DNA from: Micromussa lordhowensis | Lineage: Eukaryota > Cnidaria > Anthozoa > Scleractinia > Lobophylliidae | Length of the DNA stretch: 64,000 nt | Assembly (NCBI GenBank): GCA_964020085.1 | Contig: OZ026601.1 | Coordinates: forward strand, 2,160,401 to 2,224,400 | Direction of reading: 5' to 3' | Shown here: piece after piece, positions 62,601 to 64,000 of the stretch | How the letters are laid out: the number at the start of each line of letters is the position of its first letter | Position numbering within the stretch: position 1 is the stretch's first letter | Notes under the pieces: model-generated | What the model was told of the DNA's origin: nothing | Databases searched by the model: none | The model's input: the letters and a program-made list of their open reading frames with translations, nothing else | Program-made: the position numbers and the translations under genes

Positions 62601-62763
62601 TCTAGCGTGTTATGGTTAACAGGGTTTGACAGGCTACCCTGCTCCATCAATGATACGAATCTCCCGAACTGGACCTCCAAAAGGACCTGGAACCTCCGGC
62701 GGAGGAGGAGGGAATGGGTTTGAACCAGGCCCTGACGAAGAGGCCGAAGGTGGATTTAGCAGA
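9164..62763 (+). CDS. Fibrillar collagen alpha chain (63 exons in window, 3' end outside)
   Basis: An extracellular matrix chain that should trimerise through a Gly-X-Y triple helix and assemble into fibrils in mesoglea or matrix. Exon 1 gives a signal peptide (MGFFASRIAVILFLTLWICR). From exon 3 on, every exon starts with a complete Gly codon and is in phase 0. Sizes are 45, 54, 99 or 108 bp, the hallmark of fibrillar collagen genes; the exceptions are 63 and 105 bp near the start and 36, 18, 18, 27 and 141 bp at the end. A minor helix of 19 triplets is followed by VITVV and then an unbroken major helix of about 341 triplets (1011 residues from exons 6-62 plus two triplets on each side). RGD occurs in exons 6, 29 and 48, and GPPGER in exons 32 and 62. 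About 1167 residues are encoded here. The globular C-propeptide (COLFI) is not in the window. No WAP, vWC or TSPN domain is seen. The clade is not assigned. Confidence 0.95.
9258..10697 (+). other. Collagen intron 1
   Basis: A 1.4-kb first intron with no recognisable exon or mobile element. As a first intron of a collagen gene it could hold enhancers, but I see no specific motif to support that. Confidence 0.3.
11335..11505. repeat. Dispersed repeat family B, copy 1
   Basis: About 165 bp shared with 60760-60925 in the same orientation: landmarks AATAAACCAT.AAGAAA, GGTTAAGGATGGAGAAG and AAACCGTGA...CTCCTTTAA. The copies are diverged. No coding potential; class unknown. Confidence 0.5.
11675..11990. 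repeat. Intronic array of an approximately 85-100-bp unit, locus 1
   Basis: Degenerate units with the phrases TTCATTTGAATGGTCACACAC, TTAGAACCACCTTGTACAGC and AAAGTACTGCTCAATAGC. The same units form longer arrays at 12850-13545, 48225-48460 and 54340-54620, always inside introns of this gene. About two units here. Confidence 0.6.
12223..22753 (+). CDS. Collagen exons 6-18: N-terminal part of major helix
   Basis: Exons: 12223-12267, 12732-12785, 13696-13749, 14697-14750, 15744-15851 (108 bp), 16968-17012, 18285-18338, 18927-18971, 19993-20091 (99 bp), 20286-20339, 21578-21622, 21738-21791, 22709-22753. The rest are 45 or 54 bp. All begin GGN directly after AG and end before GT. Exon 6 contains RGD (GRRGDKG). 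Exon 10 is rich in charged triplets (GEK, GPE, GPK, GDT, GRK). Exon 7's donor (GAG|GTTACT) is weak, but frame and size support it. No stop codon or break in Gly periodicity occurs. Confidence 0.93.
12850..13545. repeat. Intronic array of the same approximately 85-100-bp unit, locus 2
   Basis: The longest array in the window, about seven degenerate copies. Each repeats the order: GTCACACACTAGGGTT, then CCACTGACTTAA, then AGAACCACCTTGTACAGCAT, then CAGTACCACATGAAAGTA, then CAATAGCTTTCATTTGAA. It fills most of intron 7. Confidence 0.7.
14523..14694. repeat. Three copies of a 56-bp tandem repeat abutting the exon 9 acceptor
   Basis: The unit containing GTGTTCAGCTCTGTAAACTG and TTGTCTTATCATTATGCTTG repeats with a period of 56 bp. 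The last copy runs into the real acceptor (TTATCAG|GGA at 14696). Each unit contains a TTCAG that resembles a 3' splice site. Confidence 0.75.
15852..16967 (+). other. Collagen intron 10
   Basis: A 1.1-kb AT-rich intron with one short duplication (AAGATATGCATGTGTT at about 16765). No recognisable element. Confidence 0.3.
17535..18145. mobile_element. Composite hairpin MITEs, copy 2
   Basis: 17535-17710 is a diverged copy of the SEC61G-intron hairpin 3938-4127 (AAGAAATAGAAAACATGT, AAGTTTGGGAGAAC, inverted on the right). 17840-17905 matches 6886-6950. 17963-18142 is a near-perfect palindrome matching 7383-7560 (AAATGAAGAAGCCTAATCC). So two of the element types seen upstream recur together in collagen intron 11. 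Confidence 0.65.
19640..19800. repeat. Hairpin element, about 65-bp arms
   Basis: TTTGTACCTGG at both edges in inverted orientation. The inner parts pair GATCGCTGATCTGAATAAGG with its complement near 19745-19765. Located in intron 13. No coding capacity. Confidence 0.55.
20505..21310. repeat. Palindrome followed by a degenerate tandem array
   Basis: A 32-bp hairpin (CCAGCCGAGCG paired with CGCTCGGCTGG) lies at about 20508-20540. From about 20750 a loose array follows in which GAACTGAAAGTTC-like text recurs (about 20800, 20997, 21087, 21270), each time near phrases such as GAACGAGCGTGTTCAT. The units are too diverged to set a clean period. Confidence 0.45.
21813..21871. repeat. Short hairpin in intron 17
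   Basis: GTGATAAACAAAATC.GAC pairs with GTC.GATTTTGTTATCAC around a loop containing CTGCTGTGCAG. Small inverted repeat; function unknown. Confidence 0.4.
22475..22507 (+). ncRNA. Hammerhead-like motif (degenerate)
   Basis: CTGAAGA, then T, then a perfect 6-bp hairpin (GATGTT-GGC-AACATC), then GAAAC and ATGTC. This resembles the order of a minimal hammerhead: CUGANGA box, stem II, GAAA box and UH site. The extra T between box and stem, and no clear stem I, argue against full activity. A similar phrase sits at the 3' end of the Penelope-like element (30918-30952), so this may mark a Penelope-like 3' remnant. Confidence 0.35.
22754..22810. repeat. Four copies of a 14-bp repeat directly at the exon 18 donor
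   Basis: The unit GTATGAAAAACAAT is repeated, starting within four bases of the exon 18 donor GTATGT. Each unit offers another GTATG. Confidence 0.7.
23154..31099 (+). CDS. Collagen exons 19-26
   Basis: Exons: 23154-23207, 23422-23475, 24203-24256, 24846-24899, 25772-25825, 26690-26734 (45), 27142-27195, 31055-31099 (45). All others are 54 bp, all phase 0 with Gly first. Intron 25 (27196-31054) is enlarged to 3.9 kb by a truncated LINE and a Penelope-like element, the latter ending close to the exon 26 acceptor. The exon 25 donor (AAG|GTTGGC) and exon 26 donor (CCG|GTTTGT) are non-optimal but keep frame. Confidence 0.92.
23350..23388. repeat. (GAT)n microsatellite
   Basis: About 12 GAT trinucleotides with flanking imperfect copies, 30-70 bp before the exon 20 acceptor. 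Confidence 0.85.
23597..23729. repeat. Hairpin element in intron 20
   Basis: ATACAACTTTTTGCAAAGTT on the left is perfectly inverted on the right, with inner imperfect pairing. MITE-like. Confidence 0.5.
24520..24765. repeat. Dispersed repeat family A, copy 1
   Basis: Shares the ordered blocks TTTGACCACAT.TTCCAAAC, GGAGAAAAC.GAGAAATAAA, AAGATCAGATATCCAAACAC and GATTTCCTTTG with 40865-41150 and in part with 55165-55370. No reading frame; class unknown. Confidence 0.55.
25692..25770. repeat. Tandem duplication of about 39 bp at the exon 23 acceptor
   Basis: GTTAGTAGCCATCTGTAACA...GATTTGAAC occurs twice head to tail. The first copy continues TGG, the second AGG. Only the second copy therefore provides the AG used as the acceptor before exon 23. 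Confidence 0.85.
26031..26216. mobile_element. Small inverted-repeat element (about 186 bp)
   Basis: About 45-bp imperfect terminal inverted repeats: the left end carries CCACACCAAGGATAGTCATT, and the right end is its diverged complement (AATAACCATCCTTGGTGCAG). MITE in intron 23. Confidence 0.5.
26283..26458 (+). mobile_element. tRNA-derived SINE
   Basis: The head resembles a Leu/Ser-type tRNA with a pol III A box (GTGGCCGAGTGG, about 26293) and B box (GGTTCAAGGCC, about 26339). After it comes a body with GTCCCGAGTTCAAATCC and GCCAACTGGTCTGAC...CCAGTTGGGATTTTTAAC. Not a functional tRNA: there is no acceptor-stem pairing or proper 3' end. Confidence 0.65.
26461..26560. mobile_element. Possible Tigger/mariner-type end fragment
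   Basis: ACAGTGGAGTCCCGCTTTTC resembles the terminal sequence of Tigger-like elements (compare CAGTCAAGTCCCGTTATAGC at 43246). No matching right end is found nearby. Confidence 0.25.
27870..29280 (+). mobile_element. 5'-truncated non-LTR retrotransposon (LINE, CR1/L2-like)
   Basis: A reading frame at 27888-29063 is broken by one in-frame TAA (28095-28097). It covers the second half of a reverse transcriptase: DMSKAF (motif A region), GCPQGSSLGPLLWN (motif B), MYADDHQ (catalytic YADD), then the thumb and a C-terminal tail with the LYNRRL...LMYKVRNGLAPDY pattern common to CR1/L2-like LINEs. Endonuclease and early RT are missing. It ends in AATAAAG followed by a short (ATTC)n tail at about 29262-29279. 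Inactive copy in collagen intron 25. Confidence 0.85.
27888..29063 (+). pseudogene. LINE reverse transcriptase fragment
   Basis: Continuous frame apart from one TAA between the motif A and motif B regions. About 390 codons remain. Catalytic residues D (in DMSKAF) and DD (in YADD) are present. It starts without a native N-terminus, as expected from 5' truncation. Confidence 0.85.
29361..30728 (+). pseudogene. Penelope-like RT/GIY-YIG protein, one stop
   Basis: The only visible lesion in the remaining frame is TGA at 30069, in a context where an Arg codon (CGA) is expected. RT catalytic residues and the GIY-YIG core (Y-K-I...Y-I-G, with R and E downstream) are intact. The first ATG-like start is not native, because the frame is already open upstream to a TAA. 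Confidence 0.8.
29361..31030 (+). mobile_element. Penelope-like element, 5'-truncated, with GIY-YIG endonuclease
   Basis: One frame is open from about 29361 to 30728 apart from a TGA at 30069-30071. RT motifs are FDVKSLFTSIP (catalytic Asp), HGTAMGSPVS and RYVDDTF (catalytic DD), in the style of Penelope-like RTs. Downstream is a GIY-YIG nuclease: VYKIKCSDC, then SYIGETGRNLNTRLTEHKRA. The 3' region contains TCGAAACGTCAG (30944 on), a phrase typical of Penelope 3' ends and hammerhead-like motifs, and reaches nearly to the exon 26 acceptor. The N-terminal part of the protein is missing. Confidence 0.88.
31100..31999 (+). other. Collagen intron 26
   Basis: 0.9 kb without recognisable elements; T-rich start. 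Confidence 0.3.
32000..43153 (+). CDS. Collagen exons 27-41
   Basis: Exons: 32000-32053, 32163-32216, 32865-32918, 33040-33093, 33977-34030, 34311-34355 (45), 35092-35136 (45), 36753-36806, 37238-37291, 37872-37925, 39366-39419, 40392-40445, 41285-41338, 42158-42211, 43100-43153. All others are 54 bp. Exon 29 has RGD (GERGDTG). Exon 32 has GPPGER. The intron between exons 35 and 36 holds a 200-N gap, but the total helix length shows that no exon is lost there. Exon 32's donor is GTTAGT. Confidence 0.93.
32477..32735 (-). mobile_element. tRNA-headed SINE, antisense copy 1
   Basis: Ordered blocks, read on the + strand: TCCATCACAGGGT, CCGTTACCCATTTATACACC, TGGCCAGGGCTGGAACCCAG and a right end with a degenerate tRNA-like head (GTGCACTAACCATGGAGGA). 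The same blocks occur at 33345-33612 and in part at 51335-51595 and 51868-52045. The tRNA-like head is at the right, so the element is on the - strand. Confidence 0.6.
33345..33612 (-). mobile_element. tRNA-headed SINE, antisense copy 2
   Basis: Best preserved copy: CTAGTCCATCGCAGGGTTAC, CGCCGGTACCCATTCATACA, TTTTGCCCAAGAACACAACA, and AACCCGGACCACTCGTTCCA leading into a tRNA-like head that reads on the - strand as GTGGCCTCATGATTAGTGCG. Confidence 0.65.
35299..36122. mobile_element. TTAA-flanked inverted-repeat element (824 bp)
   Basis: Left end AGTGGTACTATGATCAAA, right end its complement TCATAGTACCACT. TTAA lies immediately outside both ends (35295-35298 and 36123-36126). Subterminal parts also pair loosely (TGACGTCATA near 35950 against TTACGTCATA near 35460). 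No transposase frame. Terminal AG and TTAA target fit Kolobok-like or piggyBac-like non-autonomous elements. Confidence 0.75.
36127..36752 (+). other. Rest of collagen intron 33
   Basis: No recognisable element; a G-rich run lies at about 36631-36650. Confidence 0.3.
37100..37237. repeat. Tandem repeat of about 60 bp ending at the exon 35 acceptor
   Basis: The phrase GCTTCTTGTTT...AACAAGCGTCGTGTT occurs two to three times, and the last partial copy (GCTTCTCGTTTCAG) supplies the polypyrimidine tract and AG of exon 35. Confidence 0.65.
37601..37800. other. Assembly gap (200 N)
   Basis: Exactly 200 Ns inside collagen intron 35, so probably a fixed-size placeholder. The collagen helix length shows that no coding exon is missing here. 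Confidence 0.95.
38563..38702. repeat. Near-perfect 140-bp hairpin (MITE)
   Basis: Edges CACTTAATGACTGGCC and GGCCAGTCATTAAGTG. The arms also contain GGGAAACAGTGAGTTT and its complement. Small centre with CCAAGGCGAAACTGAGGGG. Confidence 0.65.
38703..39365 (+). other. Rest of collagen intron 36
   Basis: No recognisable exon, RNA gene or repeat beyond ordinary intron sequence. Confidence 0.3.
39420..40391 (+). other. Collagen intron 37
   Basis: A 1-kb intron with no recognisable element. Confidence 0.3.
40478..40723 (+). mobile_element. Short TIR element carrying a truncated leader peptide
   Basis: 13-bp perfect terminal inverted repeats (TTTATCATTCGAT and ATCGAATGATAAA). Inside, ATG at 40651 opens a 19-codon frame starting MADRFDELSESDL and stopping at 40710. 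I associate this type of N-terminus with repeat-encoded proteins in corals (recombinase-like, QRICH/ZMYM-related), but that link is from memory. It is probably a deletion derivative that kept only the start of the gene. Confidence 0.4.
40725..40862. repeat. Imperfect hairpin
   Basis: CAATTATCGA... at the left pairs with ...AATAATTG at the right; the centre is ATTATTCG-GCTTCGG-CAAATAAT. It directly adjoins the element at 40478-40723. Confidence 0.45.
40865..41150. repeat. Dispersed repeat family A, copy 2
   Basis: Contains the complete set of blocks, including AACGCGTAGCGGA and GTTTGATATATCTTCTCAAT, and the right-hand GATATCCAAACACTGTTACG. Same orientation as copy 1. Confidence 0.55.
41522..41697. 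repeat. Hairpin repeat family C, copy 1
   Basis: Edges AGGCCATTTCCGAGTT and AACTTGGAAATGGCCT are inverted. The inner part has ATTTGCATGAAAATAAACC and CATTTTCATATGAAT. A second copy lies at 52390-52566. Confidence 0.6.
41700..41882 (-). mobile_element. tRNA-derived SINE, antisense
   Basis: Read on the - strand from about 41879, the head is a cloverleaf-like tRNA: acceptor GGCTTGA, D arm GCTCAGTTGGTAGAGC, anticodon-like arm, T arm GGGTTCGAATCCC and acceptor TCAAGCC. The body follows with CTTAAGTTGTGTATACAAC. It keeps strong A and B boxes but is followed directly by the SINE body rather than a discriminator and terminator. Confidence 0.65.
42235..42850 (-). mobile_element. LINE C-terminal fragment interrupted by a TA-flanked hairpin insert
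   Basis: On the - strand from about 42835, a frame reads KDVCKRDLKLTGIDPDSC and, after an interruption, continues with a Lys/Arg/Glu-rich part and CGKDCYARIALLSHSRC (about 42390-42340). I associate this end, a C-terminal zinc-finger motif, with LINEs. Between the parts, at about 42528-42709, lies an insert with inverted ends TGTCCAGGATTGAACGC / GCGTTCAATCCTGGACA and TA at both sides, as for a small Tc1/mariner-type MITE. Confidence 0.5.
43387..44743 (-). mobile_element. 5'-truncated LINE (Tx1/L1-like) with poly(A) tail and target-site duplication
   Basis: A long T run at 43387-43410 is the poly(A) tail of a - strand insertion. An 11-bp direct repeat CTTTGACATAT borders it at 43376-43386 and 44744-44754. 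The remaining frame (43692-44741) is the C-terminal part of an L1/Tx1-type ORF2. Confidence 0.8.
43692..44741 (-). pseudogene. LINE ORF2 C-terminal part
   Basis: The frame is open from the 5' truncation point (about 44741) to a stop at 43692-43694, about 350 codons, with no internal lesion. It contains no RT catalytic motif; it is the region after the RT. It ends with a zf-RVT-like Cys/His cluster (CFFCKSPDSLEHTFLAC), typical of L1/Tx1-type LINEs. The long intact frame suggests a fairly recent insertion. It encodes no complete enzyme. Confidence 0.75.
45041..56736 (+). CDS. Collagen exons 42-59
   Basis: Exons: 45041-45094, 45607-45660, 46027-46080, 47051-47104, 47741-47794, 48025-48078, 48534-48587, 49033-49086, 49715-49768, 51661-51714, 52762-52815, 53577-53684 (108 bp), 53758-53811, 54281-54334, 54900-54953, 55561-55614, 56185-56238, 56701-56736 (36 bp). 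All others are 54 bp. Exon 48 opens with four GPP/GPR triplets and contains RGD (GPRGDLG). Exons 51-52 are Pro-rich (GPPGPPGKPG, GIPGVPGSPG), consistent with a stable helix. Exon 59 (GPLGAKGLKGRP) is the first of the unusually small 3' exons. Confidence 0.93.
45770..45858 (+). mobile_element. Probable LINE 3' end with (ATGT)n tail
   Basis: GAGCTACTCTGATAATTCGA and GTTGAAATAAAGTG are followed by (TATG)n. The AATAAAG plus tetranucleotide tail resembles the tail of the LINE fragment at 60220-60252. Confidence 0.35.
46564..46705. repeat. Near-perfect hairpin (142 bp)
   Basis: ACTTATTAACC edge matches GGTTAATAAGT. The arms include GGGAAAATCTC / GAGATTTTCCC and CTTGCCGTATTGACC / GGTCAATACGGCAAG around the centre CGATAG. 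MITE in intron 44. Confidence 0.7.
47105..47740 (+). other. Collagen intron 45
   Basis: 0.6 kb. A (TTTA)n-like low-complexity stretch lies at about 47650-47700; nothing else is recognised. Confidence 0.3.
48225..48460. repeat. Intronic array of the same unit, locus 3
   Basis: About two and a half units with GGTCACACTCTGGGGTTT and ACCACCTTGTACAGCATAAT. Located in intron 47. Confidence 0.6.
50031..50919. mobile_element. Foldback DNA transposon (889 bp) with 262-bp arms
   Basis: Arms 50031-50292 and 50657-50919 are almost identical inverted copies (one change seen near the outer end, CGAC versus CGGC). Termini are CACAGGGAGCAGAGGAGTTC. A target-site duplication ATTTGGA flanks it (50024-50030 and 50920-50926). 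The centre has a second, inner palindrome (CAGCTGGTGACGGAA near 50488 against TTCCGTCACCAGCTG near 50611). The CA(C)AGGG ends and 7-8-bp duplication resemble hAT or P-like elements. The open frames in the arms are mirror images and are not genes. Confidence 0.75.
51335..51595 (-). mobile_element. tRNA-headed SINE, antisense copy 3 (diverged)
   Basis: Keeps the block order (GGACGGAATGCCAGCATTT, CCGCTACCCTTTTATACACC, CGCGGACCGCTCGATTACGG) but is diverged from copies 1 and 2. Confidence 0.5.
51868..52045 (-). mobile_element. tRNA-headed SINE, antisense copy 4 (partial)
   Basis: Starts with TTGGCCCTTTCCTGGTTTCC, passes a poly-C run at about 51930-51943, then GATGAGGCGTTAGCTCATCG and CAGTACCCATTTATAGATAG. 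It ends before the tRNA-like head. Confidence 0.45.
52390..52566. repeat. Hairpin repeat family C, copy 2
   Basis: Same design as 41522-41697: AGGCCATCTCTGAGTT edge, TTTGCATGAAAATGAACC core, GAAAATGGCCTA edge. Confidence 0.6.
54340..54620. repeat. Intronic array of the same unit, locus 4
   Basis: About three well preserved units (CACACACTAGGGTTTTATCC, ACCACCTTGTACAGCATAAT), starting just after the exon 55 donor. Confidence 0.65.
55165..55370. repeat. Dispersed repeat family A, copy 3
   Basis: Closely matches the first 200 bp of copy 2 (ACGCGTAGCGGAGCATTTTT, GTTTGATATATCTTCTCAAT) and stops after AAGATCAGA. Probably right-truncated. Confidence 0.55.
56837..57625. mobile_element. TTAA-flanked inverted-repeat element (789 bp)
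   Basis: Terminal inverted repeats GGTGGTTCGAAATAGTTTT, perfect over 19 bp. TTAA is on both sides (56833-56836 and 57626-57629). Inserted in a LINE fragment whose frame closes again across a single TTAA. No transposase frame. Confidence 0.8.
58094..58474 (+). CDS. THAP-domain exon, left arm
   Basis: From ATG at 58094. The THAP zinc module has C5 and C10 (KCVVYGC), then C62 and H65 (VICSVHF), i.e. C2CH, with P26, W42 and F66 also in family positions, and the end motif VPSVHN in place of the usual AVPTIF-like box. The chain between is very basic (KKRRRK). A strong donor GAG|GTACGT at 58447/58448 suggests that the true exon ends there and that the 9 codons up to the stop are intron read-through. 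THAP domains bind DNA; in transposases they recognise the element ends. Probably the first exon of a lost transposase gene. Confidence 0.75.
   Translation: MVQKCVVYGCSNTKDEKRGISIHRIPFFGDQRPEAKKRRRKWIAFVNATRKNWTASKHSVICSVHFTPADFSRLSCNGQKYQLRLKRDEIGVVSVPSVHNVKTPEEETNRDVRMKRREVRLTFVDY
58801..59000. other. Assembly gap (200 N), placeholder
   Basis: The left flank ends CCGAAGTTT and the right flank starts AGTTTTGACGGCGGT. The mirror arm reads CCGAAGTTTTGACGGCGG without a break. The flanks thus overlap by 5 bases and nothing need be missing. Confidence 0.9.
59427..59807 (-). CDS. THAP-domain exon, right arm (mirror copy)
   Basis: Identical protein to the left-arm exon, on the opposite strand. ATG complement at 59805-59807; donor complement (ACGTAC) just left of 59454. 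The two exons are transcribed towards each other into the loop, so neither can reach a downstream catalytic exon within this copy. Confidence 0.75.
   Translation of the reverse strand: MVQKCVVYGCSNTKDEKRGISIHRIPFFGDQRPEAKKRRRKWIAFVNATRKNWTASKHSVICSVHFTPADFSRLSCNGQKYQLRLKRDEIGVVSVPSVHNVKTPEEETNRDVRMKRREVRLTFVDY
60257..60323 (+). ncRNA. Type I hammerhead self-cleaving ribozyme
   Basis: All parts are present in order. Stem I 5' strand CGCT-AAT-TTTGC (60257-60268); CTGATGA box (60269-60275); stem II GTGTGGCC / GGCCATAC, 8 bp including one G-U, loop GCTCTT (60276-60297); GAAA (60298-60301); stem III ACA / TGT closed by GGCC (60301-60310); cleavage nucleotide A at 60311 (GUA site); stem I 3' strand GCAAA-TAA-AGCG (60312-60323), pairing as 5 bp, a 3x3 internal loop and 4 bp. 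Cleavage is expected after 60311. No invariant core base is altered. The motif lies between two (ATGT)n runs. Role unknown: it may process the 5' end of a small retroelement or a circular RNA. Confidence 0.88.
60362..60384. repeat. (ATGT)n tetranucleotide run after the ribozyme
   Basis: ATAATAATATGTATGTATGT. It matches the run before the ribozyme (60233-60252), so the ribozyme unit of about 110 bp is bracketed by the same simple repeat. Confidence 0.7.
60760..60925. repeat. Dispersed repeat family B, copy 2
   Basis: Matches 11335-11505 in the same orientation with the landmarks listed there. It lies between the hammerhead ribozyme and a tRNA-headed SINE in intron 59. Confidence 0.5.
61152..61380 (+). 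mobile_element. tRNA-derived SINE
   Basis: The head has an A box (GATGGCGCAGTAGCGAGAGC) and a B box (GGGTTCGATTCCGGC). A body follows: GGTTCTCGCCTTGCTCCGAG and TTTTCTCCGGGTTCTCCGGT, a central domain I recognise from marine invertebrate SINEs. It lies 180 bp before the 18-bp exon 60. Confidence 0.7.
61561..62763 (+). CDS. Collagen exons 60-63: end of helix and start of C-telopeptide
   Basis: Exon 60 is 61561-61578 (18 bp, GSRGFA), exon 61 is 61844-61861 (18 bp, GTAGRP), exon 62 is 62163-62189 (27 bp, GPPGPPGER) and exon 63 is 62623-62763 (141 bp). Each begins with Gly after AG and ends at GTAAGT or GTAGGT. Exon 63 has two last triplets (GLT GYP), then leaves the Gly-X-Y pattern (APSMIRISRTGPPKGPG) with a GGGGG run and an acidic stretch (PGPDEEAEGG). 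It ends SR before GTAAGT. This is the C-telopeptide or junction region; the C-propeptide exons lie downstream of the window. Confidence 0.85.
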
Positions 62764-62776
62764 GTAAGTCTGTAAA

Positions 62777-62946
62777 ATTGATTGATTGATTGACTGACTG
62801 ACTGACTGACTGACTGACTGACTGACTGACTGACTGACTGACTGACTGACTGACTGACTGACTGACTGACTGACTGACTGACTGACTGACTGACTGACTG
62901 ACTGACTGACTGACTGACTGACTGACTGACTGACTGACTGACTGAT
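62777..62946. repeat. (GACT)n tetranucleotide microsatellite
   Basis: Starts as (GATT)n about 13 bp after the exon 63 donor and continues as about 38 GACT units. Confidence 0.95.
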
Positions 62947-62957
62947 TAAAGGGGGCA

Positions 62958-62994
<37 letters not shown>

Positions 62995-62999
62995 TATTA

Positions 63000-63193
63000 C
63001 AAGATAATTTGGTTTTATCAACTGGGTTGATAATGTGAATTGTCCACCGTAAAGAGATTAGGAAGCTGACGTTTCGAGCGTTAGCCCTTCGTCGAATCCG
63101 ACGAAGGGCTAACGCTCGAAACGTCAGCTTCCTAATCTCTTTACGGTGGACAATTCACATTATCAACCCAGTTGATAAAACCAAATTATCTTG
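63000..63193. mobile_element. Perfect 95-bp-arm palindrome with Penelope-type 3' sequence
   Basis: Arms 63000-63094 and 63099-63193 match without a mismatch around the 4-base loop AATC. Each arm carries CGACGAAGGGCTAACGCTC then GAAACGTCAGC, which resembles the hammerhead-like 3' motif of Penelope elements, though the first box is CCGACGA or TCGACGA instead of CUGANGA. The palindrome splits a GACT/GATT microsatellite. Confidence 0.7.
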
Positions 63194-63552
63194 ACTGACT
63201 GATTGATTGATTGACTGACTGACTGACTGACTGACTGACTGACTGATTGATTGATTCATTGATTGATTGATTGACTGAGTGATTGATTGATTCATTGATT
63301 GACTGACTGACTGACTGACTGATTGATTCATTGATTGATTGACTGACTGGCTGACTGACTGATTGATTGACTGACTGACTGACTGATTGATTCATTGATT
63401 GATTGACTGAGTGATTGGTTGATTGACTGACTGATTGATTGACTGACTGATTGATTGATTGACTGACTGATTGATTGACTGACTGACTGATTGATTGATT
63501 GATTGATTGACTGAGTGATTGATTGATTGATTGATTGACGGACGGACGGACG
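63194..63552. repeat. Compound (GACT/GATT)n microsatellite
   Basis: Mixed GACT, GATT and CATT units, ending in (GACG)n. Open frames reading Ser-Gln/Asn repeats on the - strand here are a product of the repeat and not genes. Confidence 0.9.
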
Positions 63553-64000
63553 TACGTGACTAACAGAAGTGATAGACGGACACTGGTTTGCTGCTTTCGT
63601 GCGGGACGCTCGTACAATCAACAGTTAATTGCTTTGATATCCGAGAAAGGACCGTTATTTTCAGTAGTCATTAAGAATATACCGTCCGCCATGTTCATCT
63701 TAGCCAGGGTTGTTTTCCAAGAAATTTCTGCGTAATGTCAGCTTGTTACTGGCTGAATAAATCGAGAGGATAGGAAAACATTTCTTTGTCTGTGAATTAC
63801 AGTGTAATGCAATATTATTTACTGAAGTGATGTATTAAGCTCTGCGCTCTTGTAGCTAATGGTGTTGTCGGTAATGTAAGTAAGTGTAGTTTTGTTTAAT
63901 TCAGTGTCAGAAGCACATTTAAATTAACGAGTCACTCAAAACGAAATCGTACCAGTCACGGACTCTATGGATTCAGTTACGAAGTATATTCGTATTGAAG
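63553..64000 (+). other. Collagen intron 63, no feature recognised
   Basis: Ordinary intron-like sequence; the next collagen exon is outside the window. Confidence 0.35.

Noticed and set aside
62647..63617. Long Ser-Gln-Ser-Val / Asn-Gln-Ser repeat proteins on the - strand
   Set aside because: They are translations of the GACT/GATT microsatellite, which has no stop codon in these frames because of its tetranucleotide period.

Overview
This is eukaryotic, intron-rich, transposon-rich DNA from a cnidarian. It is most likely an anthozoan, probably a stony coral. That judgement rests on the MNX-type homeodomain, the near-canonical SEC61G protein, a fibrillar collagen gene with very many small Gly-start exons, and repeat types I associate with coral genomes (Penelope-like elements, tRNA-headed SINEs, hairpin MITEs). 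No database search was possible; every call is from reading the sequence.

Three host genes lie on the + strand. (1) Bases 2-220 are the last coding piece of an MNX/HB9-like homeobox gene. (2) SEC61G, the gamma subunit of the ER Sec61 translocon, has coding exons at 3004-3097 and 5915-6024. (3) A fibrillar collagen gene starts at 9164 and leaves the window after 62763. I resolve 63 exons, all with consistent splice sites and phase. After a signal peptide and a short N-terminal part come a 19-triplet minor helix, a 5-residue break and a continuous major helix of about 341 Gly-X-Y triplets (about 1023 residues), close to the classical fibrillar length. The C-telopeptide begins in exon 63; the C-propeptide must lie downstream. 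Coding sequence is only about 6.5% of the 53.6-kb gene span; the introns hold most of the window.

The introns carry a 5'-truncated LINE plus a Penelope-like element (27.9-31.0 kb), a LINE inserted in a Tigger-like element (43.2-45.0 kb), an 889-bp foldback element (50.0-50.9 kb), several antisense tRNA-headed SINEs, four TTAA-flanked elements, hairpin MITEs and dispersed tandem arrays. The 4.8-kb intron 59 (56.7-61.6 kb) is the most remarkable part. It holds a LINE 3' end split by two TTAA insertions. One of these is an almost perfect 2-kb palindrome with a THAP-domain exon in each arm. Next to it is a complete type I hammerhead ribozyme core (60257-60323). Two 200-N assembly gaps are present; the second can be shown to be a placeholder with essentially no missing sequence.

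Main findings: the hammerhead ribozyme between two tetranucleotide runs; the THAP-bearing TTAA palindrome (Kolobok-like); a collagen exon map that matches the vertebrate fibrillar map boundary by boundary, with the vertebrate 99/108/162-bp exons split at 45/54-bp joints; 18-bp microexons at the helix end; and repeated tandem duplication of sequence immediately before 3' splice sites.
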